A DNA stretch of 64,000 nt from Flavobacteriales bacterium (GTDB lineage: Bacteria; Bacteroidota; Bacteroidia; Flavobacteriales_F; PHOS-HE28), in assembly GCA_016721825.1 (NCBI GenBank), contig JADKHI010000001.1, forward strand, positions 620,001 through 684,000, given 5' to 3'. This document shows positions 17,943-27,506 of the stretch, in pieces. The number at the start of each line of letters is the position of its first letter. The first letter of the stretch is position 1. The notes beneath the pieces were generated by a model. The model was not told the origin of the DNA and did no database searches. It worked only from the letters and a program-made list of their open reading frames with translations. Position numbers and translations under genes: made by a program.

Positions 17943-19088
17943 CTAAGGCAGCGTCGGGGCACCGGGATCCTGAAAGTCAGAGTTCGTCACGAAATCCTGA
18001 TCGGTCAACGCGTTCAGAAAGGCCAACAATTGCTGCTTCTTCAGAGGCGTCAACTCCATGGTCTGGTCAGGGTCCGTGAACTTCATGAACGGATCCACCG
18101 TCGATGAAGCGTGACCTCCTTCGTTGTAATGTTCGATCACTTCCTGCAAGGTCGCAAAGCGCCCATCATGCATATAGGGCCCACTTAACGCAATGTTCCG
18201 CAGCGTCGGTGTCTTGAACCGCCCCATGTCGAAGGGGTCACCCGTAACGCCTCCACGCCCCAGGTCGGTGAATTGCGAGTCGACCCCGTTGTTGTGGAAC
18301 TGCTCATCCGTGAACAGACCGGCAGCAGGCGTGTGGCAGTGAAAACAATCAGCACCGCCCTGACCCACCACCTGACCACCGCCTGGCAGAAAGATCACTT
18401 GCCCAACCGCTCCGCCTTCCGCTTGGAAGAGGAAGAATCCTTCCGCTTCGTCTGGCGTGAACGCCGCCTCACCACGTTGCACCTTATCGTACTTCGAGTT
18501 CGCACTGATCATGGTGCGCAGGAACTGGGCGAGCGCTTTCGCGGCGTTGAGCGAATCGATCGTGGCCGTGCCAAATGCTTGTTCGAACAAGGTGGGGTAC
18601 ACCGCGTCCGCTTGCAGCTTCGCCACCACATGCGGCCACTGCTCGTGCATTTCAATGGGGTTCACCACCGGCTCAAGCACTTGCTGCTCCAGCGTGGACG
18701 ACCGGCCATCCCAAAAAAAGCTCGTGCCCCAGCCCAGGTTGATCAGCGCCATGCTGTTCCGTGTTCCAACGGACCCATCGATGCCCGTGCTGAACTGGTT
18801 ACCATCGTCCGTGAACGCGAACGCGGGTGCATGGCAACTGGCGCAGGACTGCGTGCTGTCCAACGAAAGGCGTTCATCATAGAACAGGAAACGGCCCAAC
18901 CTCACCCCTTCCACGGTCATGGGATTGTTCGCCGGGATGGTCATTGGCGGAAGGTTCGACGGTAGCTCCAGTTCATACGGCGTCGGCGAGAACCCTGCAG
19001 GACCCGGTTGCTCGGGATCGTCCGGCTTGCATCCGGTCCATAAGAGCAACATGGCCGATAGCGCAACAAGGGGCTGGAACTTCATCAT
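17943..19088 (-). CDS. Di-heme cytochrome c peroxidase/MauG family lipoprotein, MbnH-like (second copy)
   Basis: The 381-residue protein has a type II signal peptide with lipobox WTGC (C20) followed by KPDDPEQ. It has two haem c attachment sites, CASCH in the first half and CFHCH in the second, and conserved LGWGTSFFWDGRSSTLEQQ and GPYMHDGRFATLQEV segments. These are signatures of bacterial di-haem peroxidases and their MauG/MbnH relatives. Its ATG overlaps the upstream stop by one base (TGATG), so it is translated with the paralogue before it. Linkage to two MbnP-like genes suggests MbnH-type oxidation of a protein partner rather than peroxide detoxification alone. The family is certain; the substrate is inferred. 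Confidence 0.85.
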   Translation of the reverse strand: MMKFQPLVALSAMLLLWTGCKPDDPEQPGPAGFSPTPYELELPSNLPPMTIPANNPMTVEGVRLGRFLFYDERLSLDSTQSCASCHAPAFAFTDDGNQFSTGIDGSVGTRNSMALINLGWGTSFFWDGRSSTLEQQVLEPVVNPIEMHEQWPHVVAKLQADAVYPTLFEQAFGTATIDSLNAAKALAQFLRTMISANSKYDKVQRGEAAFTPDEAEGFFLFQAEGGAVGQVIFLPGGGQVVGQGGADCFHCHTPAAGLFTDEQFHNNGVDSQFTDLGRGGVTGDPFDMGRFKTPTLRNIALSGPYMHDGRFATLQEVIEHYNEGGHASSTVDPFMKFTDPDQTMELTPLKKQQLLAFLNALTDQDFVTNSDFQDPGAPTLP

Positions 19089-20107
19089 CAATTGACTTGG
19101 TCGAGTGAACGGTCGTCGGTCAAGCTGTTCAGGAAGGCGATCAACGCCGCCTTCTCTTCCGTAGACAAGGTGAAGGGTTGCATGAGCGCGCTGCGATTGG
19201 GATGAGGAAGTCCTCCGGATGCGAAATGTTCCACTACTTGCTCCAAGGTCTGCATCGATCCGTCATGCATATACGGGCCCGTGAGCGCGATGTTCCGCAA
19301 CGTGGGCACCTTGAACTTCCCTTGGTCCGCGGGCAACAGCGTGATGCGTTCACGTCCGGGGTCCATGCCATAGTCCAGTGCCGTTCCGATGTTCTGATAG
19401 GTGCGGTCGCTAAGGTCGAACCCGTTGTGGCAAGCCACACAGTTCAAAGCCGCCGAATTGAACAACTGCCAACCTTGCACCTCTTGGGCGGAAAGCGCAG
19501 AACCATCCCCGTTCACGTAGCGATCATAGCGCGACCACCCGCTCACCAAGGTCCGCTCGTAACTGGCCAATGCGCGTGAGATCACCCACGGATCAAGGCG
19601 CCGCCCGTAGGCCTGCTTGCTGAGCAGGTCATACGCCATTTCGTCCCGTAACAGCAATGCCACAGCGTTGATGTCGCTGTTCATCTCCTTCGGATCGTGC
19701 AGTGGGGCCAACACTTGAAGTTCAAGGTTCGGTACACCACCATCATGGAAAAGCGCCGGGTGATAGCCCACGTTCGCAAGGGTCGGTGAGTTGCGCATGC
19801 CGGTCATTCCATTGGATCCGATGCTCTGTGCCAGCGTGTCGGAAAACGCGTGGTCCGTTAGGTGACAGGAGGCGCACGAGGTGCCGACCGGAACGGAAAG
19901 GCGCTCCTCAAAGAAGAGCTTCTTCCCCAAGGCCACGCTCGCCTCGGTCAGTGGGTTCTCCTCCGGGATCGACATCATCGGTGCGCCGACAGGAAGCTCC
20001 AAAGCAAAGGGTGTGTTTCCCCGCAAGGTTCCATTCATGGGATCCTCCCTCCCGCACCCGGAAAGCAGGATCGCACAAAAAGCCAAGGGGATCAACGCAA
20101 CGCGCAT
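19088..20107 (-). CDS. Di-heme cytochrome c peroxidase/MauG family lipoprotein, MbnH-like (first copy)
   Basis: The 339-residue protein has lipobox LLSGC (C18) followed by GREDP. Haem c motifs are CASCH and CVACH. The family segments LANVGYHPALFHDGGVPNLELQ and TGPYMHDGSMQTLEQVVEHF are present. A longer frame back to 20332 overlaps the preceding gene and has no signal peptide, so the ATG at 20107, which directly opens a signal peptide, is used. The start is two bases after the upstream MbnP-like stop. It is clearly paralogous to the next gene, which points to a tandem duplication or two different partner proteins. Confidence 0.85.
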   Translation of the reverse strand: MRVALIPLAFCAILLSGCGREDPMNGTLRGNTPFALELPVGAPMMSIPEENPLTEASVALGKKLFFEERLSVPVGTSCASCHLTDHAFSDTLAQSIGSNGMTGMRNSPTLANVGYHPALFHDGGVPNLELQVLAPLHDPKEMNSDINAVALLLRDEMAYDLLSKQAYGRRLDPWVISRALASYERTLVSGWSRYDRYVNGDGSALSAQEVQGWQLFNSAALNCVACHNGFDLSDRTYQNIGTALDYGMDPGRERITLLPADQGKFKVPTLRNIALTGPYMHDGSMQTLEQVVEHFASGGLPHPNRSALMQPFTLSTEEKAALIAFLNSLTDDRSLDQVN

Positions 20108-20109
20108 GC

Positions 20110-20877
20110 TCAGGGCACGAGTTCCAAGTTCATGGAAGCCATCACCATGTCGCTGAACTTCTCCGACATCGGTAGTTCCTCGATGGACCCGTGCTGTTGG
20201 CTTTCCGTGGCCATGTAAAGCGTGTCCGTAGGGCTGTAGAAGAAGCGTGCGATGTCGAGTTCTAGACGAAGATCTGCTGTATCTCCAGCACTTACGGTTA
20301 CAGGCAGTACGAAAGAGCGGTTCCGATAACACTCATTCCGGCCCGTGTGAATGCTGAGTTGATAGGGCGGCGTACCGGTATTGGTCGCCACCGTGTCGTA
20401 GCGACCATCGAAGATGACGAAGCGGTACATGGTCGCCCAGGTCCAGTACATGCCGTTGGTGATGCTCAGGGGCTCCTCGTTGGACCACATGGCCGGGTTC
20501 ATCCCGTTCAGATCGGCAGGCACGCCGAGCCCCACGCGTACATTGCCATAGGTGCCTTCAGCGACCGCATACGTGCGCGAAACCGCCCCGTCCGTCAGCT
20601 TGAAGAAGTCCACATCAAAGACCTCGGCGCTATCGCCATTTTCCGTGAACAAGGAGACTTCGCCCAAGTACAGCTTCAACAACTGTAGCTGAATGCGCTC
20701 GTCGCTGATGTTCTGGTAGATCGTGTTCTTATCAAAGGGGACACCGTTCCACATGGGAGCCACGGTCAGTCGAACCATCGCTGCAGCGGGTGTGGTGGGA
20801 CCGGGAACAGGTTCGTCCCTGCGGCAGCCCACCGCGAACACGACAACGCAAGCTCCAAGAAGTGCGACCTTGTTCAT
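20110..20877 (-). CDS. MbnP-family lipoprotein (copper-binding partner of MbnH), second copy
   Basis: The 255-residue protein has lipobox AVGC (C18) followed by RRDEP. The mature part shows the MbnP-like pattern: an early hydrophobic V-x-P-M-W-N-G strand, YLGEVSLF, then GMYWTWATMYRFVIFDG and a C-terminal IHTG segment. In methanotrophs MbnP and its homologues bind copper and have a tryptophan oxidised to kynurenine by the di-haem enzyme MbnH; the W-x-W pair in the quoted motif could supply such a residue. It overlaps the upstream gene by four bases (ATGA). The family call is moderately strong; the modification is inference. Confidence 0.78.
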   Translation of the reverse strand: MNKVALLGACVVVFAVGCRRDEPVPGPTTPAAAMVRLTVAPMWNGVPFDKNTIYQNISDERIQLQLLKLYLGEVSLFTENGDSAEVFDVDFFKLTDGAVSRTYAVAEGTYGNVRVGLGVPADLNGMNPAMWSNEEPLSITNGMYWTWATMYRFVIFDGRYDTVATNTGTPPYQLSIHTGRNECYRNRSFVLPVTVSAGDTADLRLELDIARFFYSPTDTLYMATESQQHGSIEELPMSEKFSDMVMASMNLELVP

Positions 20878-21641
20878 GGGTGTGTCAACGAGGTTGCCAG
20901 GTTGCTCATAAGTCGCTTGGCCACACCGTTCGGTATCTCCACGATGGGGTTCGCCGCCACGCTGATTCCTTGCATCAGTTGGTCCAGATCACATTCCAAC
21001 ACCAGGATCACGTTCCCGCCCATATCCGCATCGGTGTGGATGTCCACCACCCTTGCCCGAAGCAGAGCATCGGTGCCGCAGTGGTAGACAAAGCCACCAT
21101 CACTGCTGTTCACCGATCCATCCGAATTCGAGTCGTACACTCCTTCGAACTGTAGGAACTGATACCCGACCGCAGGATTCCAGCCCCAAGCCATCGTAGC
21201 ATCGTTGAGCGGTGGCGTCGTGAAGGTCAGGGGATCTGTGTGGTTGGTAGCGCTGTCCAATCCAACGCCGAAATGCATCGTGTGCAAGTGCGCATCCACT
21301 TCACCGATGGTAGCGATCGCACCGCTGCTTGCTACATCCGCCAGGAAGTACTTCTGAGGGAACGAAGCCACGGTATCACCTTCATCGTTCAGGAAGAATG
21401 GCTGGGAAAGGAAGAAGCGCATCCGGTCCACACGCATGGCTTTGCCGAGGCTGTCGAAGATGACCTGTGTGGCAGGATCGAAAGCGGCCCCATTGTGCAT
21501 GAAGTTCACCTGAAGGCCCAGCACTGTGTTCGCATGTGTCGCTGGCGGCGAATCCGTGTCATCATCCTTCTTGCACGACTGAAGGGCCACCAGCAGCGTG
21601 GAGGCCATAAAGATCGAGGACCAAGTCGTTCTTACCTGCAT
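20874..21641 (-). CDS. MbnP-family lipoprotein, first gene of the MbnP/MbnH-like operon
   Basis: The 255-residue lipoprotein has lipobox ALQSC (C23) followed by KKDDD, a run resembling the lipoprotein export signal that sends Bacteroidota lipoproteins to the cell surface. The MbnP-like hallmarks are VNFMHNGAAFD, MRVDRMRFFLSQPFF, DAHLHTMHFGVGL, MAWGWNPAVGYQFLQFEG and a FVYHCG segment. The histidines in HLHTMH and YH are candidate copper ligands. The ATG at 21641 gives the signal peptide directly; the longer frame to 21692 covers the promoter box and is rejected. It leads a four-gene operon with a second MbnP-like and two MbnH-like genes. Confidence 0.82.
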   Translation of the reverse strand: MQVRTTWSSIFMASTLLVALQSCKKDDDTDSPPATHANTVLGLQVNFMHNGAAFDPATQVIFDSLGKAMRVDRMRFFLSQPFFLNDEGDTVASFPQKYFLADVASSGAIATIGEVDAHLHTMHFGVGLDSATNHTDPLTFTTPPLNDATMAWGWNPAVGYQFLQFEGVYDSNSDGSVNSSDGGFVYHCGTDALLRARVVDIHTDADMGGNVILVLECDLDQLMQGISVAANPIVEIPNGVAKRLMSNLATSLTHP

Positions 21642-21689
21642 GTTCACGATGGATAGGTGGGGCGGACGGACTGGCCGACCTTGTACCCA

Positions 21690-21697
21690 CAAAGATA
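21690..21697 (-). promoter_or_regulatory. -7 promoter box TATCTTTG upstream of the MbnP/MbnH-like operon
   Basis: On the minus strand this is an exact TAnnTTTG box 49 bases before the first ATG of the operon. A TTTC lies upstream but at less than the usual spacing, so the -33 element is uncertain. Confidence 0.5.
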
Positions 21698-21787
21698 GCC
21701 AGGGGCACCCCGAAAGCGCGTGTGAGCCTGGTCACCATGCACTGCCGGACTTGTGATCCTATCTTGTGAACGACTTCACGGCCCGCC

Positions 21788-24700
21788 ATGTTCATCGTTC
21801 TCCATAGCTCCGCCGGCGCGGGCAAGACCCACGCATTGGTAAAGCACTACCTGGCGCAATGCCTGGGCACCAAGCAGGTGGATGCCTACCGCCATGTACT
21901 GGCGCTAACCTTCACCAACAAGGCCGCCGGTGAGATGCGGGAGCGGGTGATCGGATATCTGAAAAAACTCGCTGTCGGTTCCACGGAAGGCGCCATCCCC
22001 TCGCTCCGTCAGGACCTGATCGAAGAACTGGATCTTACCGCGGCAGATCTACAGGCACGGGCCGACCGCACCCTGCACCACATGCTCCACCACTGGAGCG
22101 ACGTGGCCATCGGCACCATCGATTCGTTCACCCGTCGCGTCGTGCAACCATTCGCCCGCGACCTCCGCATGGACCACGAGCTGCGGATGACCACCGACCA
22201 GGACCACTACCGGAATGCCGCTGTGGACCTGCTGCTGGCCGAAGCGGGAAAGGACCCAGCGCTCACCGAGCTCCTGCTGGCCACCTGTGCCGGACTGATC
22301 GAGGACGAACAGGCCTGGCGCGTGGACAAGCCCATCCGCGACCTGAGCGCACAGTTGGACAAGGAGCAAGCGTTGGAGCACCTGGCCGCGCTCCGCGAAC
22401 TGGGCGACCGTTCGTTCATCGACCTTGACCAGCGTCTTCGCGCCAAGATCAACACCTTCACCGCCAAGGTGCGCTCGCTGGGGCAGTCCGCGCTGGACAC
22501 GCTATTGGCCGCCGGGATCACGGAGAAGGATGTCTATCAAGGCCGCTCGGGGCCCCTGAGCTACTTGCGGAAACTGGCGCGCTTCGACCGCACGCTCGAC
22601 CCGATGGGCTCGTACACCGCTAAGGCCTTGGAGACCGACCGGTGGTCGTCCGGCTCAGCGGATCCTGCTGCGAAGGCCGCGCTGGAAGGTTTGGGTACCA
22701 TGATCACCCATGTGATCCGGGAGGCGGAGGACCTGCGGCCAGCGATGCGCGAACACACGATCATGTGCGCAGTGCAACGCGACCTCATGCCTTCCGCCGT
22801 GCTCCACTTACTGGACCGCACGCTGGAAGATCTGAAACGCACCGACGCTGTGGTGTTCTTCAGCGACCTCACGCGCAAGGTGGCCTCCGTGGTGCAGGAC
22901 GAACCGGCACCCTTCATCTTTGAGCGCCTCGGCGAACGATACACGCACTTTCTGATCGACGAGTTCCAGGACACCTCCTTGTTGCAGTGGCAATGCCTGC
23001 TGCCTCTGGTAGAGAACGCCCTGGCGAACGGAGGCACCGTTCTTCTGGTCGGCGATGCCAAGCAAGCCATCTACCGCTGGAGGAATGGGGAAGTACGGCA
23101 GTTCATCGACATGCCCAAGCTCTTCCGCAAGGAACTGCTGCCCGATGCCGATAGGCGAGAGCGTGCGCTCGAACAAGTCTATGAGCCGGGAACACCGCTC
23201 GTTCACAACCGCCGCTCGGCCAGCGCGATCATCGGTTTCAACAACGAACTCTTCGGGGCGCTGCGTGCTGTGGTGCCGGAACGCTTCCAAAGTGCCTACC
23301 GAGATGTCGTTCAGGAACCGCACCGCAAGCTGGAAGGCCTTGTTCAACTACGGCCTCTGGAGGAAGCTGAAGAAGATGCTCCCTCCCCCCTGCTGCGCGT
23401 CACTTCCCGTTGTGTTCAGGAAGCGCTTGAAGATGGCTATGCACCGGGCGATATCGCCGTGCTGGTGCGAAGCCGGAATGTAGGAACGGCTGTGGCCGAG
23501 CACCTTGTAGCGGAAGGTCATCAGGTACTTTCACCCGACGGACTGCGGTTGGGCGGTGATCCCGTTTGCGAGCTCGTTCTTGCGGTGCTCGGCTTCCTTC
23601 AGCATGGCGATGATGTACATGCGGCACGCGCTCATCAGCTGTTGTCCATCATCAACGCGACGGATGCACGGATACTGCCCTTCGCGCCGAGGGAAGGGAA
23701 GCCATTGAACCCACGGCGCGCGATGCAGGATTGGTTGTCGCGCCATCCTGCGATCTCGTTGCAGGTACCTGTGGTGGAGTGCATCGGCAGGATCGCGGAA
23801 GCGATCGGTCGCTCGCCAGCTGGCGATGCCTACCTCCTGTTCCTGATGGACGAGGCGCACACCTGCTCGCTTGAACACGGACCGGACGTGACCGGATTCC
23901 TGGCGCATTGGGAACGCGCCGGGCACAAGCGCGCGATCGAACTGCCACCCACCTCCGGTGCCATCCGCGTGATGACGATCCATGCCTCCAAGGGCCTGCA
24001 GTTCCCCGTAGTGATCATTCCCGACGCGGAGATGCGAGGAAGAGGTGCGCATCGCGAGCTGCTCTGGATGAAGCCGCACGAAGTGGTGCCTGACCTGCCC
24101 AGTGCGTTGGTACGTATCGACTCAACCCTGCTCGAGTTGGAGGTCACCGAGGTCGTCGAAGAGGCGGATCTGAAGCTGCTGGATGAAATGAACCTGCTGT
24201 ACGTTGCCTTTACGCGACCGGAGGACAGGCTGTATGCGGGCGTGGACACGAAGAGCAAGAGCCCCATCGGTTCGGCACTGCTCACCTTCCTCGGCACACC
24301 TGCCGAAGGATCGTGGAGCTATGGCGCACGGGCCCGCAGCGAACGGAGCACTCCTTCTATGGTGCCCGACATGCTTCAGGAAGTCGCCCATGCGGATTGG
24401 CGCCATCAGCTCAAGCTCCGTCGTCAATCGCCGCAGGACTGGGACCCGACGGATCCCGATCCGGACCGCACGTTCGGCAACACTGTTCACGACCTGCTCG
24501 CCTCCGTGGTCGCACCTGAAGACTTGGAACAGGCCATTCAACAAGCCATGGCCGCCGGTGACCTTTCAGCGGAACAGGCACTGACCTTGGGCAGCAGACT
24601 TCACCACCTGCTCGCCGGTCCAGGAATGGACCGTTTCTACGCGAAGAACCTCATCGTTCGCAACGAGGCCACCCTCATCAGCGGGGACGGCAATGCCTAC

Positions 24701-24889
24701 CGACCTGACCGCGTGGTGCTTGGGCCTGATTTCACGTGCGTGCTCGACATCAAGACCGGCCGACCGGCCGACAGCCATCACAAGCAGGTCGCCAACTACA
24801 TCCACCTTTTGCGTGAACTTGGCCTGCCGAAGGTGAGCGGACACTTGTTCTACGTACGCAACGGAGCCCTTACACCTGTGGACGCCTGA
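21788..24889 (+). CDS. UvrD/Rep-type helicase-nuclease, AddA-like
   Basis: The 1033-residue protein opens with a Walker A motif SAGAGKT (residues 8-14) and shows UvrD-family motifs TFTNKAAGEM, LIDEFQDTS (Walker B), LVGDAKQAIYRWRNG, VMTIHASKGLQFPVVIIPD and LLYVAFTRPEDRLYAG. A C-terminal PD-(D/E)xK nuclease core is visible in the CVLDIKTG segment. This is the AddA/RecB architecture: helicase and nuclease for double-strand break resection and RecA loading. Its probable partner, an AddB-like protein, is 2.9 kb downstream on the same strand instead of adjacent. Its stop overlaps the next ATG (TGATG), coupling it to a GNAT gene. Confidence 0.88.
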   Translation: MFIVLHSSAGAGKTHALVKHYLAQCLGTKQVDAYRHVLALTFTNKAAGEMRERVIGYLKKLAVGSTEGAIPSLRQDLIEELDLTAADLQARADRTLHHMLHHWSDVAIGTIDSFTRRVVQPFARDLRMDHELRMTTDQDHYRNAAVDLLLAEAGKDPALTELLLATCAGLIEDEQAWRVDKPIRDLSAQLDKEQALEHLAALRELGDRSFIDLDQRLRAKINTFTAKVRSLGQSALDTLLAAGITEKDVYQGRSGPLSYLRKLARFDRTLDPMGSYTAKALETDRWSSGSADPAAKAALEGLGTMITHVIREAEDLRPAMREHTIMCAVQRDLMPSAVLHLLDRTLEDLKRTDAVVFFSDLTRKVASVVQDEPAPFIFERLGERYTHFLIDEFQDTSLLQWQCLLPLVENALANGGTVLLVGDAKQAIYRWRNGEVRQFIDMPKLFRKELLPDADRRERALEQVYEPGTPLVHNRRSASAIIGFNNELFGALRAVVPERFQSAYRDVVQEPHRKLEGLVQLRPLEEAEEDAPSPLLRVTSRCVQEALEDGYAPGDIAVLVRSRNVGTAVAEHLVAEGHQVLSPDGLRLGGDPVCELVLAVLGFLQHGDDVHAARAHQLLSIINATDARILPFAPREGKPLNPRRAMQDWLSRHPAISLQVPVVECIGRIAEAIGRSPAGDAYLLFLMDEAHTCSLEHGPDVTGFLAHWERAGHKRAIELPPTSGAIRVMTIHASKGLQFPVVIIPDAEMRGRGAHRELLWMKPHEVVPDLPSALVRIDSTLLELEVTEVVEEADLKLLDEMNLLYVAFTRPEDRLYAGVDTKSKSPIGSALLTFLGTPAEGSWSYGARARSERSTPSMVPDMLQEVAHADWRHQLKLRRQSPQDWDPTDPDPDRTFGNTVHDLLASVVAPEDLEQAIQQAMAAGDLSAEQALTLGSRLHHLLAGPGMDRFYAKNLIVRNEATLISGDGNAYRPDRVVLGPDFTCVLDIKTGRPADSHHKQVANYIHLLRELGLPKVSGHLFYVRNGALTPVDA

Positions 24890-25335
24890 TGAACACTTCC
24901 TGGACCATCGTGCCTTTCGAAGAACTCTCCGTACGGGACCTTCACGCGGTGCTGAAGTTGCGCGTGGATGTGTTCGTGGTGGAACAGACCTGTCCCTATG
25001 CGGAAGTCGATGGACAGGACCCACAAGCCACGCATGTACTGGGCAAGGATGACGCGGGCACGCTGATCGCCTATGCGAGGGTACTGCCGCCGGATGCACA
25101 TGGTGTTCCGCACATTGGGCGCGTTGTGGTGCATCCCGACCACCGAGGCCATGACCTTGGACGCGCCGTAATGAGGGTGTGTCTGGAAGAACTACAACGC
25201 CGCAACGGATCACGCCGATCCGCGATCTCCGCACAGGCACATCTGCAAGGTCTTTATGCGTCGCTCGGTTACCTGGTCACGAGCGAGATCTACATGTGGG
25301 ACGGTATTCCACACGTTGACATGGCGCTTACCTGA
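24889..25335 (+). CDS. GNAT family N-acetyltransferase, ElaA-like
   Basis: The 148-residue single-domain acetyltransferase matches the ElaA group: LRVDVFVVEQTCPYAEVDGQD near the N-terminus, then IGRVVVHPDHRGHDLGRAVM carrying the acetyl-CoA-binding R/Q-x-x-G-x-G/A-like loop (here HRGHDLG), and LYASLGYLV near the end. The acceptor is unknown. The start codon shares a base with the AddA-like stop. The 3' end overlaps the convergent PKD gene by eight bases. Confidence 0.87.
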   Translation: MNTSWTIVPFEELSVRDLHAVLKLRVDVFVVEQTCPYAEVDGQDPQATHVLGKDDAGTLIAYARVLPPDAHGVPHIGRVVVHPDHRGHDLGRAVMRVCLEELQRRNGSRRSAISAQAHLQGLYASLGYLVTSEIYMWDGIPHVDMALT

Positions 25336-27454
25336 CGAGCGACACGATACCGACATACTCCTTCTCCAGCGCACCGAACTCGCTGAGCCAGGCCTTGTAG
25401 GTGTATGCCCCTTGTGGATAGCCTTCGCCGCTCCATGAAGCGCTCGGGTCCGTGGAATGGAACACCTGCTGCCCCCATCGGTCGTAGACCGCCAGGTCAT
25501 AGAGCCGGGCGCCGATCACACTGGGCCCCCACACATCGTTGATGCCATCCTCGTTCGGGGTGAACACGTTCGGCGCGAAGAACAGGTGGTCCTTGATGAA
25601 CACGGTGATCCGCGTGGTGTCCGAGCAACCAAGACCCGAGGTGGCGATCAGCAGCGCCTCGAACTGTCCGGCTCCTTCGAAGATGTGCGTGAACGCGGGT
25701 TGATCGTACTGAACACCGTCCACTTCGAACAGCACCGAGACGGCATCGATGCTCGCATCGTGGAAGGTGATCACCGGGTCCAGCACCGTGGCCTCTTCCG
25801 GCTCCGCCCAACCTTGCGCCAGAGGCTGTGGCCATACACGCACAAGCCCCGGACGTACCAAGCTCACCGTATCCACACAGCCACTGTCGGTCATCACGGT
25901 CAGTGACACGTCGTAGAGGCCAGGCGTACCGTAGGTATGCAGCGGTTGGGCATCCGTTGAGGTCGTTCCATCCCCCAGATCCCACGCATAACGCATCGAT
26001 GTCCATGCCGTGGAGCCGTTCGCGAACAATACTTCGAGCGGAACGCATCCCACGGTGTCCACCGTATAGGACACAACCGGGTTCGGGTGCACGATCACCG
26101 AGTCCGTGAAGCTTCCCGAACACCCGAAATCGGTAACATCGATGGAGACGGCAAAAGCGCCCGGCTGTGCGTAGCTGACCTGAAGAACGGGCGCGTTCAA
26201 CTGCGGAGCAGTGCCTTGTGCGCCCAGGTCCCAGGCAATGTTGGCGGCTGTTGTGAAGTTGCCCGTGGCTGTGAGGGTGATCGGTTGCGCGTCGGCACAT
26301 GTAATATCCGGCGCCACGAAGTTCACGGCCAGAGGGGGGAATACGCTGAAGGTGCCGGTGCTCGTATCGGCGCAGGGCCAACCCGGATTGGCGATCAACG
26401 TGGCCGTATAGGTACCCGTGTCGGGATAGGTGTATGTCGGTGCAGCCAGATCACTGGTGTCCGAGGTGATCCCTGACACGCCGAAGTCCCAATGGAAGAA
26501 GTTGCCGGTGCCTTGGTTCACCATGGAAACCGTGAGTCCGCTGCAGAACGTGCTCTGTTGTTGGATCGCGCTCACCACGGTCACCTGGCAGCTGACCACA
26601 TCAAAACGGAGGTCGCGCATCACCTGGCTCAACAACTGGCCGTTGCGGAATTCCTTCACCCGCACACCCACCACGAACGAACCGATCAGTGTAGGCGTCA
26701 ACTGTCCGAGGCCCGTCGACGCGTTGATGCTGAGGCCCGGTGCACCGTTGATCATGTTCGCCAAGGAGTAGCCAGCGCCCCAGAACACAGGACCATACGG
26801 TGGCCCTAAAGGAGGTGAGGGCAAGGGGTTGATCGCGCTCGCCCCTTGGAAGGGTTCAGCCAGCTCGTAGACCAACACATCACCATCAGGATCAGTGGCC
26901 GAATGGTCGAAGCTCATGGCTTGGGTGGCGCACAAGGCGATCGGCGGATAGCCATTGAACCGTGGACTGCTGTTCGCTCCGGTCAAGCTCACATCCGGCA
27001 CATCCACGGTACAGGTCAGTCCTTGGTTGCCCGGTTGGTTCAGGTTCAGGATGGAAGGTGTACGGCAGCAACGTTTGTAGGCCAATGTGTAGCCGCCAGT
27101 GCCTGAAGGCAGCAGGATCGTGCCAACATACTCCGCCACCTCCACACAGATGGAAGGCGGGGCGGTAAGGCATGGATTGTTCAGCAAGACGGGCACATTG
27201 CTCGCACCGGGAAAATTGAAGAACTCACTGAACAGGTAGCCACCCGAAGCATCGAACACCCCGATCTCCACTGTGGGATCGAAGCCTGTGCCGTTCGTGT
27301 TGCTGGGCCCGCAATCGCGGTAGATCTTCAAGGTCACATCATACTGGTCGTTCCCCAGCGATGTGTAATACAGCTCGCCCCCGATGATGTGCGTGGCCTT
27401 CAACAACGAAGGCACCGCAAAAGCAACAAGGATGAACAGAAGCCGCACCTTCAT
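25328..27454 (-). CDS. Secreted PKD-domain protein with T9SS type B C-terminal domain
   Basis: The 708-residue protein has a signal peptide (KVRLLFILVAFAVPSL, cleavage after LLKA), then the THIIGGELYYTSLG and VTLKIYRDCG segments seen at the N-terminus of many Bacteroidota gliding-motility-associated proteins. About three PKD-like modules follow, with FHWDFGVSG, IAWDLGAQG and YAWDLGDGTTS. It ends with a type B sorting domain beginning APNVFTPNEDGINDVWG and including VYDRWGQQVFHS. It is therefore a T9SS substrate placed on the surface or released. The start at 27454 opens the signal peptide; the longer frame to 27637 lies in the upstream gene. Unlike the 11.8 kb adhesin it has no PorP/SprF neighbour. 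Confidence 0.85.
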   Translation of the reverse strand: MKVRLLFILVAFAVPSLLKATHIIGGELYYTSLGNDQYDVTLKIYRDCGPSNTNGTGFDPTVEIGVFDASGGYLFSEFFNFPGASNVPVLLNNPCLTAPPSICVEVAEYVGTILLPSGTGGYTLAYKRCCRTPSILNLNQPGNQGLTCTVDVPDVSLTGANSSPRFNGYPPIALCATQAMSFDHSATDPDGDVLVYELAEPFQGASAINPLPSPPLGPPYGPVFWGAGYSLANMINGAPGLSINASTGLGQLTPTLIGSFVVGVRVKEFRNGQLLSQVMRDLRFDVVSCQVTVVSAIQQQSTFCSGLTVSMVNQGTGNFFHWDFGVSGITSDTSDLAAPTYTYPDTGTYTATLIANPGWPCADTSTGTFSVFPPLAVNFVAPDITCADAQPITLTATGNFTTAANIAWDLGAQGTAPQLNAPVLQVSYAQPGAFAVSIDVTDFGCSGSFTDSVIVHPNPVVSYTVDTVGCVPLEVLFANGSTAWTSMRYAWDLGDGTTSTDAQPLHTYGTPGLYDVSLTVMTDSGCVDTVSLVRPGLVRVWPQPLAQGWAEPEEATVLDPVITFHDASIDAVSVLFEVDGVQYDQPAFTHIFEGAGQFEALLIATSGLGCSDTTRITVFIKDHLFFAPNVFTPNEDGINDVWGPSVIGARLYDLAVYDRWGQQVFHSTDPSASWSGEGYPQGAYTYKAWLSEFGALEKEYVGIVSLVR

Positions 27455-27506
27455 GACCTGATGACGAAAAGGTACGGCGTTCGGTGGCCCGGTCCACCCC
27501 TCCTGT

